From contig CAMAVQ010000017.1 in assembly GCA_945861755.1 (NCBI GenBank), positions 1-40,139 on the forward strand: 40,139 nucleotides of DNA. Direction: 5' to 3'. Below the pieces are notes generated by a model. It was not told the DNA's origin and made no database searches. It saw only the letters and a program-made list of their open reading frames with translations. Position numbers and translations under genes: made by a program. Of the stretch, positions 14,205 through 24,315 are shown piece after piece (the stretch's first letter is position 1; every line of letters begins with the position of its first letter). Source of the DNA: Gemmatimonas phototrophica (lineage in GTDB: Bacteria; Latescibacterota; UBA2968; UBA8231).

Positions 14205-15521
14205 TCATTCGGGATCGAGCCGGCCGTACCAGACCTGGTTGCTGTTCTGCTGGTACGCGCCGGTCCAGTAGCAGTCGATAAAAGGCGTCCGGGTGCCGCC
14301 GGCGCGTGCGGTGTTGATGAAAAAGTGCCAGAAGCGCGAGGGCAGTTCCAGCTGCACCGGCTCGCTGATGTGACTCCAGTCCTCGGTGCCCGCCGCGTAC
14401 CAGAGGCTCTCCGCATCACCGCGCCGGCCCCGGGTCAGGAGATAGTGCATCCGCCCGTCGGGGGTCTGGTACAGGCGGGCGCTGTTGTAGTTGCCCAGGC
14501 AAAAATGGGTGAAGGGTCCACCGGGTTCACCCACCGCGTGGTAGAGCCGGCTGGCGCTCTGCTCCTGGCCCGTGGCGGCCCAGACGGCAGAGGAGGGCTG
14601 GCGGTTCTCGAAGTACACAAAGTGTACGCGGCCCTCTGCGTCGACCAGCAAGTCCTGTTGCTCGGTGGTGCCGCGTTTCCCCCCCGCGAAGGTGTCGCTC
14701 ACATCGCTGACCACCTGCAGGTGCCAGTCCTGCGGGGTATGCAGGAGGTCCGGGCAATAGTAGTAGTAGCTCTTGAGCACCGGGTAGATGCCGTGCGGGG
14801 TCTCGATGGTCTTCATCTCGCCGGTGGCGGCGACGCGGTAGGTGACCGTCTGGTTGGGGTATTCGTCGCCGGCCAGGAAGTAGTCGTCGCTGCAGAAGGT
14901 GTGGACCGCGTTGCCGGCCAGGACCGCAAAGTGATAGCCCCGCGCTGACTCGTGGGCTAATTCCCCAGCAGCCACCGGGCGGCAGTCCTGCCCGGCGTCG
15001 AGCAGGTACCAACCCAGGCGTTCCAGGCCTCCCCCGGCGAAGATCTGGTCGCGCTCGTTGATCGCCGCCCCGAAACGACTGTCGGCGGTGGCCCGTTCCC
15101 GCAGCGCAAACCGCTGCACTTGGCCCGGCGGATCAAAAAGCACCTGGAAACTGGCGTTGGCCCCGCCGATCAGGTGCAACTGGCCGCGGCTGTCCACCAG
15201 CAGATTGCCGTTCTGGGGCACCGGCGGGGTGGGCGGGCTGTGTTCCCAGCGGCCGGGGCCAATCCGGCGAAAGACCACCAGGCTCAGGTCGTCGCGCCAG
15301 CTGAGGGCGTAAACCTCCTCCCCGCAGCGGACGATATTGGATTGGTTGAATCCCCAGCAACTGCCGCCACTGCCGCCGGTCTGCTTGCAGCCGGCGGTGT
15401 CGGTGATCAGTTCGATGGCGAAACGCGGATGGGCAGGCGGGTCGTATTGTACTGGTATGCGGTCGGTCATGGGAGGCAAGATATCGCCCCAGTCAGGTCC
15501 GCGCAAGCTGAACAGGGCCAT
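14205..15521 (-). CDS. Unknown protein, possible BNR/beta-propeller-like repeats
   Basis: A 438-aa protein without a signal peptide. It contains recurring short stretches such as NLLVDSRGQLHLIGG, LLVDAEGRVHFVYFE and YQTPDGRMHYLLTRG, which look like blades of a propeller of the BNR/sialidase-like kind. These proteins often bind or cleave carbohydrates, but no catalytic set is visible. A TYYYYC-rich region (KSYYYYCPDLLH) is notable. Start 15521 is the longest; an in-frame ATG at 15470 (MTDRIPVQYDPP) is an equally good alternative. It lies 108 bp downstream of parC and ten bases before the peptidase gene. Confidence 0.7.
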   Translation of the reverse strand: MALFSLRGPDWGDILPPMTDRIPVQYDPPAHPRFAIELITDTAGCKQTGGSGGSCWGFNQSNIVRCGEEVYALSWRDDLSLVVFRRIGPGRWEHSPPTPPVPQNGNLLVDSRGQLHLIGGANASFQVLFDPPGQVQRFALRERATADSRFGAAINERDQIFAGGGLERLGWYLLDAGQDCRPVAAGELAHESARGYHFAVLAGNAVHTFCSDDYFLAGDEYPNQTVTYRVAATGEMKTIETPHGIYPVLKSYYYYCPDLLHTPQDWHLQVVSDVSDTFAGGKRGTTEQQDLLVDAEGRVHFVYFENRQPSSAVWAATGQEQSASRLYHAVGEPGGPFTHFCLGNYNSARLYQTPDGRMHYLLTRGRRGDAESLWYAAGTEDWSHISEPVQLELPSRFWHFFINTARAGGTRTPFIDCYWTGAYQQNSNQVWYGRLDPE

Positions 15522-15629
15522 TGCTCCAGGGAACCTTCTGGCATACCATAGGCGCCGTGCGCGACCATGACAAACCCTCTGCCGGCGCCCACGACCCGCT
15601 CTTTGCCCACATCCTGCTGGTCGCCGCCC

Positions 15630-17516
15630 TCAGACGAGCTTGCAGCCCGCCAGTTCCTTGTTGCTCAGGCGGATGCCGCCGGCCTTGAGGCCGCGCACCG
15701 GGTACTGGGCAATGGCAAACTCCTCCTGCAGCACCCGCACCCGCGGTTTTGGTTTATAGTCAAGTGCGATCGAACGCCCCGAGTCGGTGGTCAGCCGCAG
15801 CACCTTGCAGCCCTCGGGGACCAGGGCATAGACCTTGTTGAGGATGAACTGGTCTATCTGGCAGCGCTTGAGGTAGGTGTTGTCCTCCTCGTCGCGGTAG
15901 ATCACGTTGAAGATCAAGTCCTTGTCCACCAGCCCGCAGTGCAACATGCCCTTGTCGACAAAGAGTTTGTCTGGCACGTCGATGATCGAGTAGGTGCCGT
16001 CCTTGCGAATGACCAGCACCCGGTCGTAGTGGGACACTTCGCACAACAACTGTGCATCCACCTCGTAGCCCAGATACCCGGTGTTTTTGTCGTAGCGCAA
16101 CCTGAGATTGCGCTGGGCCACCTCGCGCACGTCCACCCTGGCAAAAGAAACCACCTCGGTGCGCCGGGGAAAAACGTCCCGGTATTTCCCGATCAGACCC
16201 TGGAGAAAATCGATGGCATAGGGAATGATGGCGTCCAGGTGCCCCTTGATCTCCCGCAACCGCTGGCGGATCTCCTGCATCTCCTTGCGCGCCCGCTCGA
16301 TGTCATAGAGAGAGATGCGGCGGATGGGGATCTTGAGCAAGGTCTCGAGGTCCTCGCCGGTCACCTCGCGTTTGATCTGTTCCTGGTGTACGGCCAACCC
16401 TTTACGCACCGCCCCCTCCACCTGCTCGACAGTCTTCATCTGCTCAATGGCCTGGTAGATGCGCTCCTCGATGAAGATCTGCTCGAGGGTCTTGGCGTGC
16501 ATCCGGTCCCGCAGCTGGGTCTCTTCGGATTTGAGTTCGGCCCGGAGCACGTCCACCAGGTGATCGACGTTGCGCTGCAACACCTCGGTGACACTCATCA
16601 CTTTGGGCCGGTCCCCGTCGATGACCAGCAGGCTGGTGGAAATGGAGACCTCACACTCGGTGAAGGCGTACAGCGCGTCCACCACTTCCTGGGTGTACAC
16701 CCCGCGCGCCAGCTTGACCTCGACCTCCACCTTCTCGGCGGTGTAGTCGTGGATGCTGGAGATCTTCACCTTGTCCTTGCGGGCCGCGTCCTCGACCGAG
16801 GCAATCAGGCTCTCGGTGGTGACACCAAAGGGGATGTCGCGGATGACGATGCGTTTGGGATCGGAGGTGTCGAGCCGGGCCCGCACCCGCACCTTGCCGT
16901 TGCCGTCGTTGTACTCCGAGGCGTCCATCAGGCCGGCAGTGGGAAAATCGGGCAGGAGCTGGAAGGGCCGGTCCTGCATGTGGGCGATTTCCGCCTCCAG
17001 GAGTTCAATCAGATTGTTGGGCAGGATGCGGGTGGTCATGCCCGGGGCGATACCTTCGGCCCCCTGGGCCAGCAACACCGGGATCTTGGCCGGAAAAACC
17101 ACGGGTTCCCGGTTGCGGCCGTCGTAGGAGTCGGCGTACTGGGTCAGGCGCGGGTTGTGTAACACCTCTCTGGCCAGCGGGGTGAGCCGGCATTCGATAT
17201 AGCGGGCCGCTGCCGCCGGGTCGCCGGTGTAGATGTTGCCAAAGTTGCCCTGCTTGTCGATGAGCAATTCTTTGTTGGCCAGCACTACCAGCGAATCGGG
17301 GATGGACTGGTCCCCGTGCGGGTGGTACTTCATGCAATGGCCCACCACATTGGCCACCTTGTGGAACTTGCCGTCGTCTAGCTCAAAGAGGGAGTGCAGA
17401 ATGCGGCGCTGCACCGGCTTGAGGCCGTCCTGCAGCTGCGGGATGGCGCGCTCCTTGATCACATAAGAGGCGTACTCGATGAAGTGGTGTTCGTAAAGAC
17501 TGTCGAGGTAGGCCAT
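15630..17516 (-). CDS. parC: DNA topoisomerase IV subunit A-like (short ParC/GyrA)
   Basis: The 628-aa breakage-reunion subunit of a type IIA topoisomerase. The winged-helix entry DGLKPVQRRILHSLFEL (about 30-46), the YHPHGDQSIPDSL motif (64-76) and the catalytic tyrosine in ARYIECR (Tyr106) are present. The C-terminal wrapping domain is short, about 140 residues, compared with gyrase A, and no GyrA-box is evident. That favours topoisomerase IV and resembles the compact subunits of Bacteroidota. The start ATG overlaps the parE stop as TGATG, so the subunits are co-translated. It acts with ParE in decatenating chromosomes. Confidence 0.88.
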   Translation of the reverse strand: MAYLDSLYEHHFIEYASYVIKERAIPQLQDGLKPVQRRILHSLFELDDGKFHKVANVVGHCMKYHPHGDQSIPDSLVVLANKELLIDKQGNFGNIYTGDPAAAARYIECRLTPLAREVLHNPRLTQYADSYDGRNREPVVFPAKIPVLLAQGAEGIAPGMTTRILPNNLIELLEAEIAHMQDRPFQLLPDFPTAGLMDASEYNDGNGKVRVRARLDTSDPKRIVIRDIPFGVTTESLIASVEDAARKDKVKISSIHDYTAEKVEVEVKLARGVYTQEVVDALYAFTECEVSISTSLLVIDGDRPKVMSVTEVLQRNVDHLVDVLRAELKSEETQLRDRMHAKTLEQIFIEERIYQAIEQMKTVEQVEGAVRKGLAVHQEQIKREVTGEDLETLLKIPIRRISLYDIERARKEMQEIRQRLREIKGHLDAIIPYAIDFLQGLIGKYRDVFPRRTEVVSFARVDVREVAQRNLRLRYDKNTGYLGYEVDAQLLCEVSHYDRVLVIRKDGTYSIIDVPDKLFVDKGMLHCGLVDKDLIFNVIYRDEEDNTYLKRCQIDQFILNKVYALVPEGCKVLRLTTDSGRSIALDYKPKPRVRVLQEEFAIAQYPVRGLKAGGIRLSNKELAGCKLV

Positions 17517-19351
17517 CAGACCAGGTGCTCCATGATGTACTCGCGGCGCTCGGGGGTGTTCTTGCCCATGTAGAATTCGAGGGTCTTGGGCACCGTGGAA
17601 ATCGAACGCACATTGACCTTGACCAGGCGCATGGCCGGGCCGATAAACTGGCCGAATTCCTTGGGCGAGATTTCCCCCAGGCCCTTGAAGCGGGTGATCT
17701 CGGGGCCGGCCAGCTGCCTGACGGCCCGCTCGCGCTCGGCCTCGTTGTAGCAGTAGCGGGTCTCCTTCTTGTTGCGCACCCGGAAGAGCGGGGTCTCGAG
17801 GATGTAGAGGTGGCCGGCCACCACCAGGTCCTCGAAGTAGGTGAGGAAGTAGGTCATCAACAAATTTCGGATGTGGAAGCCGTCGACGTCGGCGTCGGTG
17901 GCCAGCACCACCCGGTTGTAGCGCAGGGTGTCGATGCCCTCCTCGATGCCCAGGGCCATCATCAGGTCGTAGAGTTCCTCGTTCTTGTAGATCTCGGCCT
18001 TGCCCCGGCCAAAAACGTTCTGGGGCTTGCCGCGCAGGGTGAAGATGGCCTGGGTGCTGACGTCGCGGGCCGAGACGATGGAGCCGCCGGCCGACTGGCC
18101 CTCGGTGAGGAAGATGGTGGAGTCCTCGCCGCGCTTGGGGTCCTGCAGGTGGTACTTGCAGTCGCGCAGGTTGGGGATCTTGATCTCGATGCGCCGCGCC
18201 GCCTCTTTGGCTTCTTTTTTTACGGCGTTGAGTTCCTTGCGCAGCTTCTCGTTGTAGGTGATCTTGGCCTTGAGCTTCTGGGCGGCCTCGGGGTTCTTGT
18301 GGAGAAAGTCGGCCACCCCGGCCTTGACCTCACCCACCACCCAGCCGCGGATGTCGGTATTGCCCAGCTTGTTCTTGGTCTGCGACTCGAAGACTGGGTC
18401 CTTGAGCTTGACCGCCACCACCCCGACAATGCCCTCGCGCACATCCACCCCGTCGAAGTCCTCGCGGAAGAACTCGTTGACCCCCTTGAGCAACCCCTCG
18501 CGAAAGGCGCTCTGATGGGTGCCCCCGTCGCTGGTGTATTGGCCGTTGACAAAGGAGCGGTAGTTCTCGCCGTAGCTCTCACCGTGGGTGAAGGCGAATT
18601 CCAATTGTTTGCCCCGGCAATGGGCCGGCGGGTAGAGCACGTTTTCGCCCACCTCGCGCCGCAGCAAGTCCAGCAATCCATCCTTGGACTCGAACTTCTG
18701 GCCGTTGAAGTAGAGCTTCAGGCCGCTGTTGAGGCAGGCATAGTTCCACAGCCGCTGCTCCACGTATTCGTGGCTGAACTTGTAGGTGCTGAAGATCTGC
18801 TCGTCGGGGATGAACTCGACCAGGGTGCCGTCGGGCTGGTCGGTCTTGCTCTTCTTCTGGTGCTTGAGCACCCCGCGTTCAAAGTTGGCCTCCGCGCACT
18901 GGCCCTCGCGGTGGGAAACCACCCGGAAGTTGGCGGAGAGGGCGTTGACGGCCTTGGTGCCCACCCCGTTGAGGCCGACGCTGAACTGGAACACCTCATC
19001 GCTGTACTTGGCGCCGGTGTTGATCACCGAGACACACTCCACCACTTTGCCCAGGGGAATGCCCCGCCCGTAATCGCGCACCTGCACCCGCCCCTCCTCC
19101 AGGGAGATCTCGATCTTCTTGCCGAAGCCGACGATAAACTCGTCCACCGAGTTGTCGATGACTTCCTTCATCAGGACATAGATGCCGTCATCCGGGTCGG
19201 CACCGGTGCCCAGTCGGCCGATGTACATGCCGGTGCGCAGGCGGATGTGTTCGAGGGAACTGAGGGTCTTGATCTTGCTTTCGTCGTACACCGCCAGCGG
19301 TTTTCCGTTGGCGCGGCTGGCGCCATTGGCGTGGAGGACGTTCTTCTCCAT
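17516..19351 (-). CDS. parE: DNA topoisomerase IV subunit B-like (ParE/GyrB)
   Basis: The 611-aa ATPase subunit of a type IIA topoisomerase. The GHKL ATPase motif MKEVIDNSVDE (catalytic Glu about 63, Asn 66), the ATP-lid GLNGVGTKAVNAL, the TOPRIM start TEGQSAGGS (about 416) and DADVDG (about 485) are in order. The usual EGDSA appears as EGQSA, a recurrent variant in ParE-like proteins outside Proteobacteria. No long insertion of the E. coli GyrB type is present. It has a 1-base overlap with parC. ATG 19351 is the likely start; the first ~25 residues are not conserved in character. Confidence 0.9.
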   Translation of the reverse strand: MEKNVLHANGASRANGKPLAVYDESKIKTLSSLEHIRLRTGMYIGRLGTGADPDDGIYVLMKEVIDNSVDEFIVGFGKKIEISLEEGRVQVRDYGRGIPLGKVVECVSVINTGAKYSDEVFQFSVGLNGVGTKAVNALSANFRVVSHREGQCAEANFERGVLKHQKKSKTDQPDGTLVEFIPDEQIFSTYKFSHEYVEQRLWNYACLNSGLKLYFNGQKFESKDGLLDLLRREVGENVLYPPAHCRGKQLEFAFTHGESYGENYRSFVNGQYTSDGGTHQSAFREGLLKGVNEFFREDFDGVDVREGIVGVVAVKLKDPVFESQTKNKLGNTDIRGWVVGEVKAGVADFLHKNPEAAQKLKAKITYNEKLRKELNAVKKEAKEAARRIEIKIPNLRDCKYHLQDPKRGEDSTIFLTEGQSAGGSIVSARDVSTQAIFTLRGKPQNVFGRGKAEIYKNEELYDLMMALGIEEGIDTLRYNRVVLATDADVDGFHIRNLLMTYFLTYFEDLVVAGHLYILETPLFRVRNKKETRYCYNEAERERAVRQLAGPEITRFKGLGEISPKEFGQFIGPAMRLVKVNVRSISTVPKTLEFYMGKNTPERREYIMEHLV

Positions 19352-19497
19352 AGTCTCGATAGGAAACAGGGTTTGGACTGCAAATGCCGGGGCGATTGAG
19401 CGCTGCGGGAAGGGGGGAGGAGAGACCCGCAGCCCAGGATCGTATTAGATAATAAATTTCGGCGTTTTTTTCAAGATACTAAACATTTGTTCAGTAG

Positions 19498-20712
19498 TCA
19501 AGAGGCAGGGGTTTTTCGTCCGGCGCCGCGCTTGCCACCCCGCCCGCCGTCCCGCTGCCGCTGCCGCCCCCCTCGCGCCCGGCGGGTGGAAGCCTGGCCC
19601 AGATCGGGGGCCTGGCCCCGCCACACCGGCTGGATGCGGTTGCCCTGCACTAGGCGGTCGAAATTTTTGAGATCATGGTCGGTCACCAGGGTCAGGGCGA
19701 TGCCAGTGCGGCCCATACGCCCGGTGCGGCCGGTGCGGTGCAGGTAGATTTCGAGGTTGAAGGGGAAGTCGTAATTGATCACATGGGTGACGTGGCTGAA
19801 ATCTAGCCCCCGGCCGGCCACATCGGTGGCCACCAGCAGCCGGATCTGCTTTTCGCGGAAACGGTTGAAGATGGAGATGCGCCGGTCCTGTTCCAGGCCC
19901 CCGTGGATGAACTCGATGGAGGGGAACTTGCGGCGCAAATCGCGGTAGAGCGTGCCGCCCTTGTCGCGCGAATTGCAAAAAATGATGGCCTGCTCGATCG
20001 TTTCCTGCTGCAAGTAGCCCAGCAACGCCTCAAAACGGTCGCTGCCGGCGTGCTGAAAGTGGTGCTGGATGGATTGGGGCGCCCGCTGGTCGCGGTTGAG
20101 CTGGATGCGCACCGGGTCCTTGAGGTAGGCCTTGGTCAATCTCTCGATCTCAGCGGGCATGGTGGCCGAGAAGAGCAGGGTCTGGTGCTCTTGCAGCATG
20201 CAGGACATGATGAAGTCCACGTCCTCAATGAAGCCCATCTTCAGCATCTCGTCGGCCTCGTCCAACACCACGGTGCGCACCTGGCGCAGGTCGATGATGT
20301 CGGTATTCCACAAAAAATCGATCAGCCGGCCGGGTGTGGCCACCAGGATGTGGACCTTGTGGCGCAGTTTGGTCCTCTGGATGGCCATATCAAAGCCGCC
20401 GAAGATCGCAAAAGTGGCCACCCCGGCCTGATCGGCCACCTTGCCCACCTCCTCCACGTACTGGAGGGCCAATTCGCGGGTAGGGACGATGACCAGCACC
20501 TGCACGTTGTTGAGGTCGGGATCGGCCAGGTGCACCAGGGGCACGCCGCAGGCGCTGGTTTTGCCCGAGCCAGTCTCGGCCATGCCCAGCACATCGCGGC
20601 CTTCGAGGATGTGGGGAATGGCCTGCTCCTGGATGGGGGTCATCTCCTCGTAGCCCATCGCTGCGAGGGCATTGAGGACTTCGGGCTTGAGGGCTAGTTC
20701 GGTGAATTTCAT
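19498..20712 (-). CDS. DEAD-box RNA helicase with basic RGG-like tail
   Basis: A 404-aa ATP-dependent RNA helicase. The motifs run in order: Q motif (MTPIQEQAIP), Walker A AETGSGKT (45-52), PTRELA, TPGRL, DEAD (151-154), SAT (182-184), VATDVAGRGLDF and HRTGRTGRMG. The last ~35 residues are Arg/Gly-rich (RRARGGRQRQRDGGRGGKRG) and expected to bind RNA. Relatives include DeaD/RhlE/CshA, which remodel rRNA and mRNA, often in cold or stress. It is divergent from gltX and 146 bp upstream of parE. A weak hairpin (TACTGAAC/GTTTAGTA) follows the stop, without a strong T-run. Confidence 0.92.
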   Translation of the reverse strand: MKFTELALKPEVLNALAAMGYEEMTPIQEQAIPHILEGRDVLGMAETGSGKTSACGVPLVHLADPDLNNVQVLVIVPTRELALQYVEEVGKVADQAGVATFAIFGGFDMAIQRTKLRHKVHILVATPGRLIDFLWNTDIIDLRQVRTVVLDEADEMLKMGFIEDVDFIMSCMLQEHQTLLFSATMPAEIERLTKAYLKDPVRIQLNRDQRAPQSIQHHFQHAGSDRFEALLGYLQQETIEQAIIFCNSRDKGGTLYRDLRRKFPSIEFIHGGLEQDRRISIFNRFREKQIRLLVATDVAGRGLDFSHVTHVINYDFPFNLEIYLHRTGRTGRMGRTGIALTLVTDHDLKNFDRLVQGNRIQPVWRGQAPDLGQASTRRARGGRQRQRDGGRGGKRGAGRKTPAS

Positions 20713-20966
20713 CGCGTGCTGATACCTGTTCCTTTACACACTTGCAGATACAATACTGCGTCAGGGTGCTGGCTCTTTGCCGGCACCGCGGGGCTCGCCA
20801 TGCAAACCGGGGGGAGAATAGACGCGGAGGGAGGATACATTTTAATATAAGGTAGCAATAACTTGAGAATGTGCCAAGCCCAGCCCTTGACGGGCTCGGC
20901 CGGCGTTGCGCGATTCGCCCGCCACTCTATCTTTTAATTTTTGGCCTGTTCCCGGAAAGGATCTCT

Positions 20967-22448
20967 ATGTCCGTGCGCGTGCGTATCGCCCCTTCCCCCA
21001 CCGGCTCTCCCCATGTGGGTACTGCCTATATCGCCCTCTTCAACCAGGCCTTTGCCCGGCGGCACGGGGGCCAGTTCATCCTCCGCATCGAGGACACGGA
21101 CCAGGCCCGCTCCCGCCCGGAGTACGAGCAGCACCTACTCCAGTCCCTCGCCTGGCTGGGCCTGAAGTGGGACGAAGGCCCCGACCTGGGCGGCCCCTGC
21201 GGCCCCTACCGCCAGAGCGAGCGATTGCCCCTGTACCAAGAGCACGCCAGGCAGTTGGTGGAGGCCGGCCACGCCTATTACTGCTTCTGCACGCCTCAGC
21301 GGCTGGAGGCCCTGCGCGCCGAGCAGCGCCAGCTCAAGTTGTCCCTGGGCTACGACCGCCACTGCCGCGACCTGCCCCTGGCCGAGGCCGACCAGCGCCG
21401 GCAGGGCGAGCCTCACGTGGTGCGCCTCAAGATGCCGCTGGAGGGCAAAGCCACCCTCCAGGATACCCTGCGGGGGGCCATCGAGTTCGAATACGGCCTG
21501 CTCGACGAACAGGTACTGCTCAAGTCGGACGGCTTCCCCACCTACCACCTGGCGGTGGTGGTGGACGACCATCTGATGGGCATCACCCACGTGATCCGCG
21601 GGGAGGAGTGGATCAACTCCAGTCCCAAACACCTGCTGCTCTACGAGCGCTTCGGCTGGACCCCACCTATCCACACCCACCTGCCGCTGCTGCTCAACCC
21701 AGACGGCTCCAAGATGTCCAAGCGCCGCAACCCCACCTCCATCGACTACTACCGGCGGGCGGGATACCTGGGGCCGGCGCTGCGCAACTACCTTGGCCTG
21801 ATGAATTTCCCGCCCCCCGGCGAGGACGAGAAATTCACTCTGGAACAGTGGGTCGCCAGCTTCGACCTGGCCAAAGTCAGTCTGGGCGGATCGGTCTTCG
21901 ATTTGGACAAACTGCTCTGGCTCAATGCCCGCTACCTGCGCGAGGATCTGACCGACGCCACCCTGCTAGGTGAGCTGAGGAGCTGGCTGCTCAACGACGA
22001 GTACCTGGGCCAATTGGTCCCCTTGATGCACCAGCGCATGGAGACCCTGGGCGATTTTCTGCCCAAGTGCGCCTTCCTCTTTGCCCGTAAGGTGGAGTGC
22101 AATCCAGAGGACTTGGTGCCCAAGAAGCGGGAGGCACAGGAGGCGGTGCAGGTGTTGCAGACGGTGCTGTGGGCCGTGGAAGGGGCGCTGTCCTTTAACC
22201 GTGACACGGTGGAAGAGGCCATCCGCAAGGTCAGCGAGTTCTGGACCTGGCCCATCCGCGAGGTGACCGGACCCCTTTTCGCCGCCATCATGGGCCAGAA
22301 GGTGGGCCCCCCCCTCTTCGAGTCCATCGTCCTGCTGGGCCTGGACCTGAGCCGCGCCCGCATCCTCGACGCCATAAATCTGTTAGGCGGCCTCTCCAAG
22401 AAAAAAGCCGCCGAGCTGGAGGAGCGCTGGAAAGCGGGCCCTCCCTGA
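20967..22448 (+). CDS. gltX: Glutamyl-tRNA synthetase
   Basis: A 493-aa class I aminoacyl-tRNA synthetase that charges tRNA-Glu. It opens with the usual VRIAPSPTGSPHVGTAY (HIGH motif as PHVGT, the Thermus-like form), has the FILRIEDTDQAR pocket, and KMSKR at 249-253. The C-terminal anticodon-binding region is helical and ends on AAELEERW. ATG 20967 is preferred because GGAAAGG lies seven bases upstream and the catalytic core starts at once; a longer in-frame start at 20871 is not needed. A subfamily B repeat element begins ten bases after the stop and glnS converges on it. Confidence 0.94.
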   Translation: MSVRVRIAPSPTGSPHVGTAYIALFNQAFARRHGGQFILRIEDTDQARSRPEYEQHLLQSLAWLGLKWDEGPDLGGPCGPYRQSERLPLYQEHARQLVEAGHAYYCFCTPQRLEALRAEQRQLKLSLGYDRHCRDLPLAEADQRRQGEPHVVRLKMPLEGKATLQDTLRGAIEFEYGLLDEQVLLKSDGFPTYHLAVVVDDHLMGITHVIRGEEWINSSPKHLLLYERFGWTPPIHTHLPLLLNPDGSKMSKRRNPTSIDYYRRAGYLGPALRNYLGLMNFPPPGEDEKFTLEQWVASFDLAKVSLGGSVFDLDKLLWLNARYLREDLTDATLLGELRSWLLNDEYLGQLVPLMHQRMETLGDFLPKCAFLFARKVECNPEDLVPKKREAQEAVQVLQTVLWAVEGALSFNRDTVEEAIRKVSEFWTWPIREVTGPLFAAIMGQKVGPPLFESIVLLGLDLSRARILDAINLLGGLSKKKAAELEERWKAGPP

Positions 22449-22457
22449 ACGGAAGAG

Positions 22458-22590
22458 GGCGGCGGGGAGATGGCCCCGAAGGCCTTTACTGGGGGGGCAG
22501 CGGTCGGGAAAGGGCCTGGGGGCAGAGTTGGGCGTCGGCAGCAGGCCCGGGACTCGGGAAAGACCTGAGTGGGTCTCTCCCCGACGCCCC
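22458..22590 (+). repeat. Structured intergenic repeat, subfamily B, copy 1
   Basis: A 133-bp element right after gltX, same orientation. The closing arms GCGGCGGGGAGA/TCTCCCCGACGC pair, and CCCC/GGGG flank GAAGGCCTTTACT. It is highly similar along its length to 34682-34808, sharing GGCCCGGGACTCGGGAAA, and shares only ends and inner hairpin with the subfamily A copies. Confidence 0.85.
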
Positions 22591-22592
22591 CC

Positions 22593-24272
22593 TCAGCCGC
22601 CCTGCTTTTCGATCTTGGCCCAGGTGTCGCGCAGGGAGACCGAGCGATTGAAAACCAGCTTGCCCGGTGAGGTATCCGGGTCGGTGCAGAAATAGCCCAG
22701 CCGCTCGAACTGGTAGATACTGCCGGCCGGCGACCCCGCCAGAGAGGGCTCCACCAGACAGCCTTCCCGCTGCTCCAGGGAATGGGGATTCAGGTGGGCC
22801 TTGAAATCCTCGCCGTTGGGGTCTTCCTTGGAAAAGAGCCGGTCGTAGAGCCGCACCTCGGCCGGCAGGGCGTGGGCTGCCGAAACCCAGTGGATGGTGC
22901 CCTGCACCTTGCGCCCGTCCGGGGACCAGCCCCCCCGAGTAGCCGGGTCGTGGGTGCAGCGCAACTCCACCACCTCGCCGGTCCGCTCGTCCTTGACCAC
23001 CCCCGTACACTTGAGATAGTAGCCGTAGCGCAGCCGCACCTCGCGGCCGGGCGCCAGGCGGAAATATTTCTTGGGCGGATCCTCGCGAAAATCATCCTTT
23101 TCGATGTAGATCTCGCGCGAGAAAGGCACCTGGCGGGTGCCAGCGGCGGCGTCCTCGGGGTTGTTGACCGCCTCCAACTCCTCGACCTGACCTTCCGGGT
23201 AGTTCTCGATGATCACCTTCAGCGGATTCAGCACCGCCATGACTCGGGCAGCCCGCTGGTTGAGATCCTCGCGCAGGCAGTGTTCCAGAAGGGCCATGTC
23301 CACCAGGTTCTCGCGCTTGGCCATGCCCACTTCTTCGAGGAAACGGCGGATGGCCTGGGGCGTGTACCCGCGCCGGCGCAGCCCGGAGAGGGTGGGCATA
23401 CGCGGGTCGTTCCAGCCGCTGACATGGCCCTCCTCCACCAGCTGACGCAGGTAGCGCTTGCTGAGGATGGTGTAGCTCACGTTGAGGCGGGCGAACTCGA
23501 TTTGGCGCGAGGGAAAGATGCCGAGTTGCTCGATGTACCAGTCGTAGAGGGGCCGGTTGTTCTCAAACTCCAGCGAACACAGTGAGTGGGTGACCCCCTC
23601 AAGCGAATCGCTCTGGCCGTGGGTCCAGTCATAAGTGGGATAGATGCACCACTTGTCGCCCTGCCGGTAGTGGTGAGCATAGAGGATGCGGTACATCACC
23701 GGGTCGCGCAGACTGATGTTGGGCGCGGCCATGTCGATCTTGGCCCGCAGGGTGCGCGCCCCCTCGGGAAACTCGCCGGCCCGCATGCGGCGGAACAGGT
23801 CCAGGTTCTCCTCGGCGGAGCGATTGCGGTACGGGCTCTCCCTTCCCGGTTCGGTGAGGGTGCCGCGGTATTCCCTGATCTGGTCGGCGTTCAGGTCGCA
23901 CACGTAGGCCAGCCCTTTTTCGATCAATTGCTCGGCCCACGCGTACAGCTGCTCAAAGTAGTCAGAAGCAAAATAGAGGTGTTCGCCCCAGTCCCAGCCG
24001 AGCCAGCGAATGTCCGCTTTGATCGCTTCGACAAATTCCTCCTCTTCCTTGGTGGGATTGGTATCGTCGAAGCGCAGGTGGCATCGGCCGCCGAATTCCT
24101 GGGCCACGCCAAAGTTGAGGCAGAAGGCCTTGGCATTGCCGATTTGCAGGTAGCCGTTGGGCTCGGGAGGGAAACGGGTGATCACCTGACCGCCGTTTTT
24201 GCCAGCTTTCACGTCGGCGGCGATGAGGGTACGGATGAAGTCAGTGGCTGGCGTAGGGCTTTCAGCAGTCAT
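22593..24272 (-). CDS. glnS: Glutaminyl-tRNA synthetase with unusual HIGH motif
   Basis: A 559-aa class I synthetase charging tRNA-Gln. The N-terminal [23 protein letters not shown] region, [15 protein letters not shown], the KMSKS equivalent ILSKR and [19 protein letters not shown] all match GlnRS. The HIGH signature, usually YLHIGHAK, reads YLQIGNAK (41-48): both histidines are replaced, as read directly from the codons. The C-terminal beta-barrel anticodon domain is present, so the protein is full length. ATG 24272 has AGGA seven bases upstream. A promoter with consensus boxes at 24316-24344 excludes the longer start at 24344, which would lie in the -35 box. Confidence 0.93.
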   Translation of the reverse strand: MTAESPTPATDFIRTLIAADVKAGKNGGQVITRFPPEPNGYLQIGNAKAFCLNFGVAQEFGGRCHLRFDDTNPTKEEEEFVEAIKADIRWLGWDWGEHLYFASDYFEQLYAWAEQLIEKGLAYVCDLNADQIREYRGTLTEPGRESPYRNRSAEENLDLFRRMRAGEFPEGARTLRAKIDMAAPNISLRDPVMYRILYAHHYRQGDKWCIYPTYDWTHGQSDSLEGVTHSLCSLEFENNRPLYDWYIEQLGIFPSRQIEFARLNVSYTILSKRYLRQLVEEGHVSGWNDPRMPTLSGLRRRGYTPQAIRRFLEEVGMAKRENLVDMALLEHCLREDLNQRAARVMAVLNPLKVIIENYPEGQVEELEAVNNPEDAAAGTRQVPFSREIYIEKDDFREDPPKKYFRLAPGREVRLRYGYYLKCTGVVKDERTGEVVELRCTHDPATRGGWSPDGRKVQGTIHWVSAAHALPAEVRLYDRLFSKEDPNGEDFKAHLNPHSLEQREGCLVEPSLAGSPAGSIYQFERLGYFCTDPDTSPGKLVFNRSVSLRDTWAKIEKQGG

Positions 24273-24315
24273 GATTTTCCTCGTCTGATCTTTGCTCAAC
24301 AAGCGATAAGGGATG

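Noticed and set aside
12392-14419. Extended N-terminus of the M3 peptidase from 14419
   Set aside because: The first 75 codons are Arg/Ser/Thr-rich shadow of the upstream gene; conserved sequence begins at ATG 14194.
15567-17162. A 531-codon plus-strand frame opposite parC
   Set aside because: Same reason: antisense shadow with His/Leu/Gly-rich composition and no family likeness.
17525-19399. A 624-codon open frame on the plus strand opposite parE
   Set aside because: It is the antisense of a clear topoisomerase subunit; long antisense frames are expected in GC-rich coding sequence, and it has no recognisable domain.
20713-20966. Hairpin GGTGCTGGC/GCCGGCACC at 20765-20787 as a terminator or riboswitch between the helicase and gltX
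   Set aside because: It lacks a T-run and lies in a divergent promoter region; nothing ties it to a known riboswitch, so it is only a possible structure.
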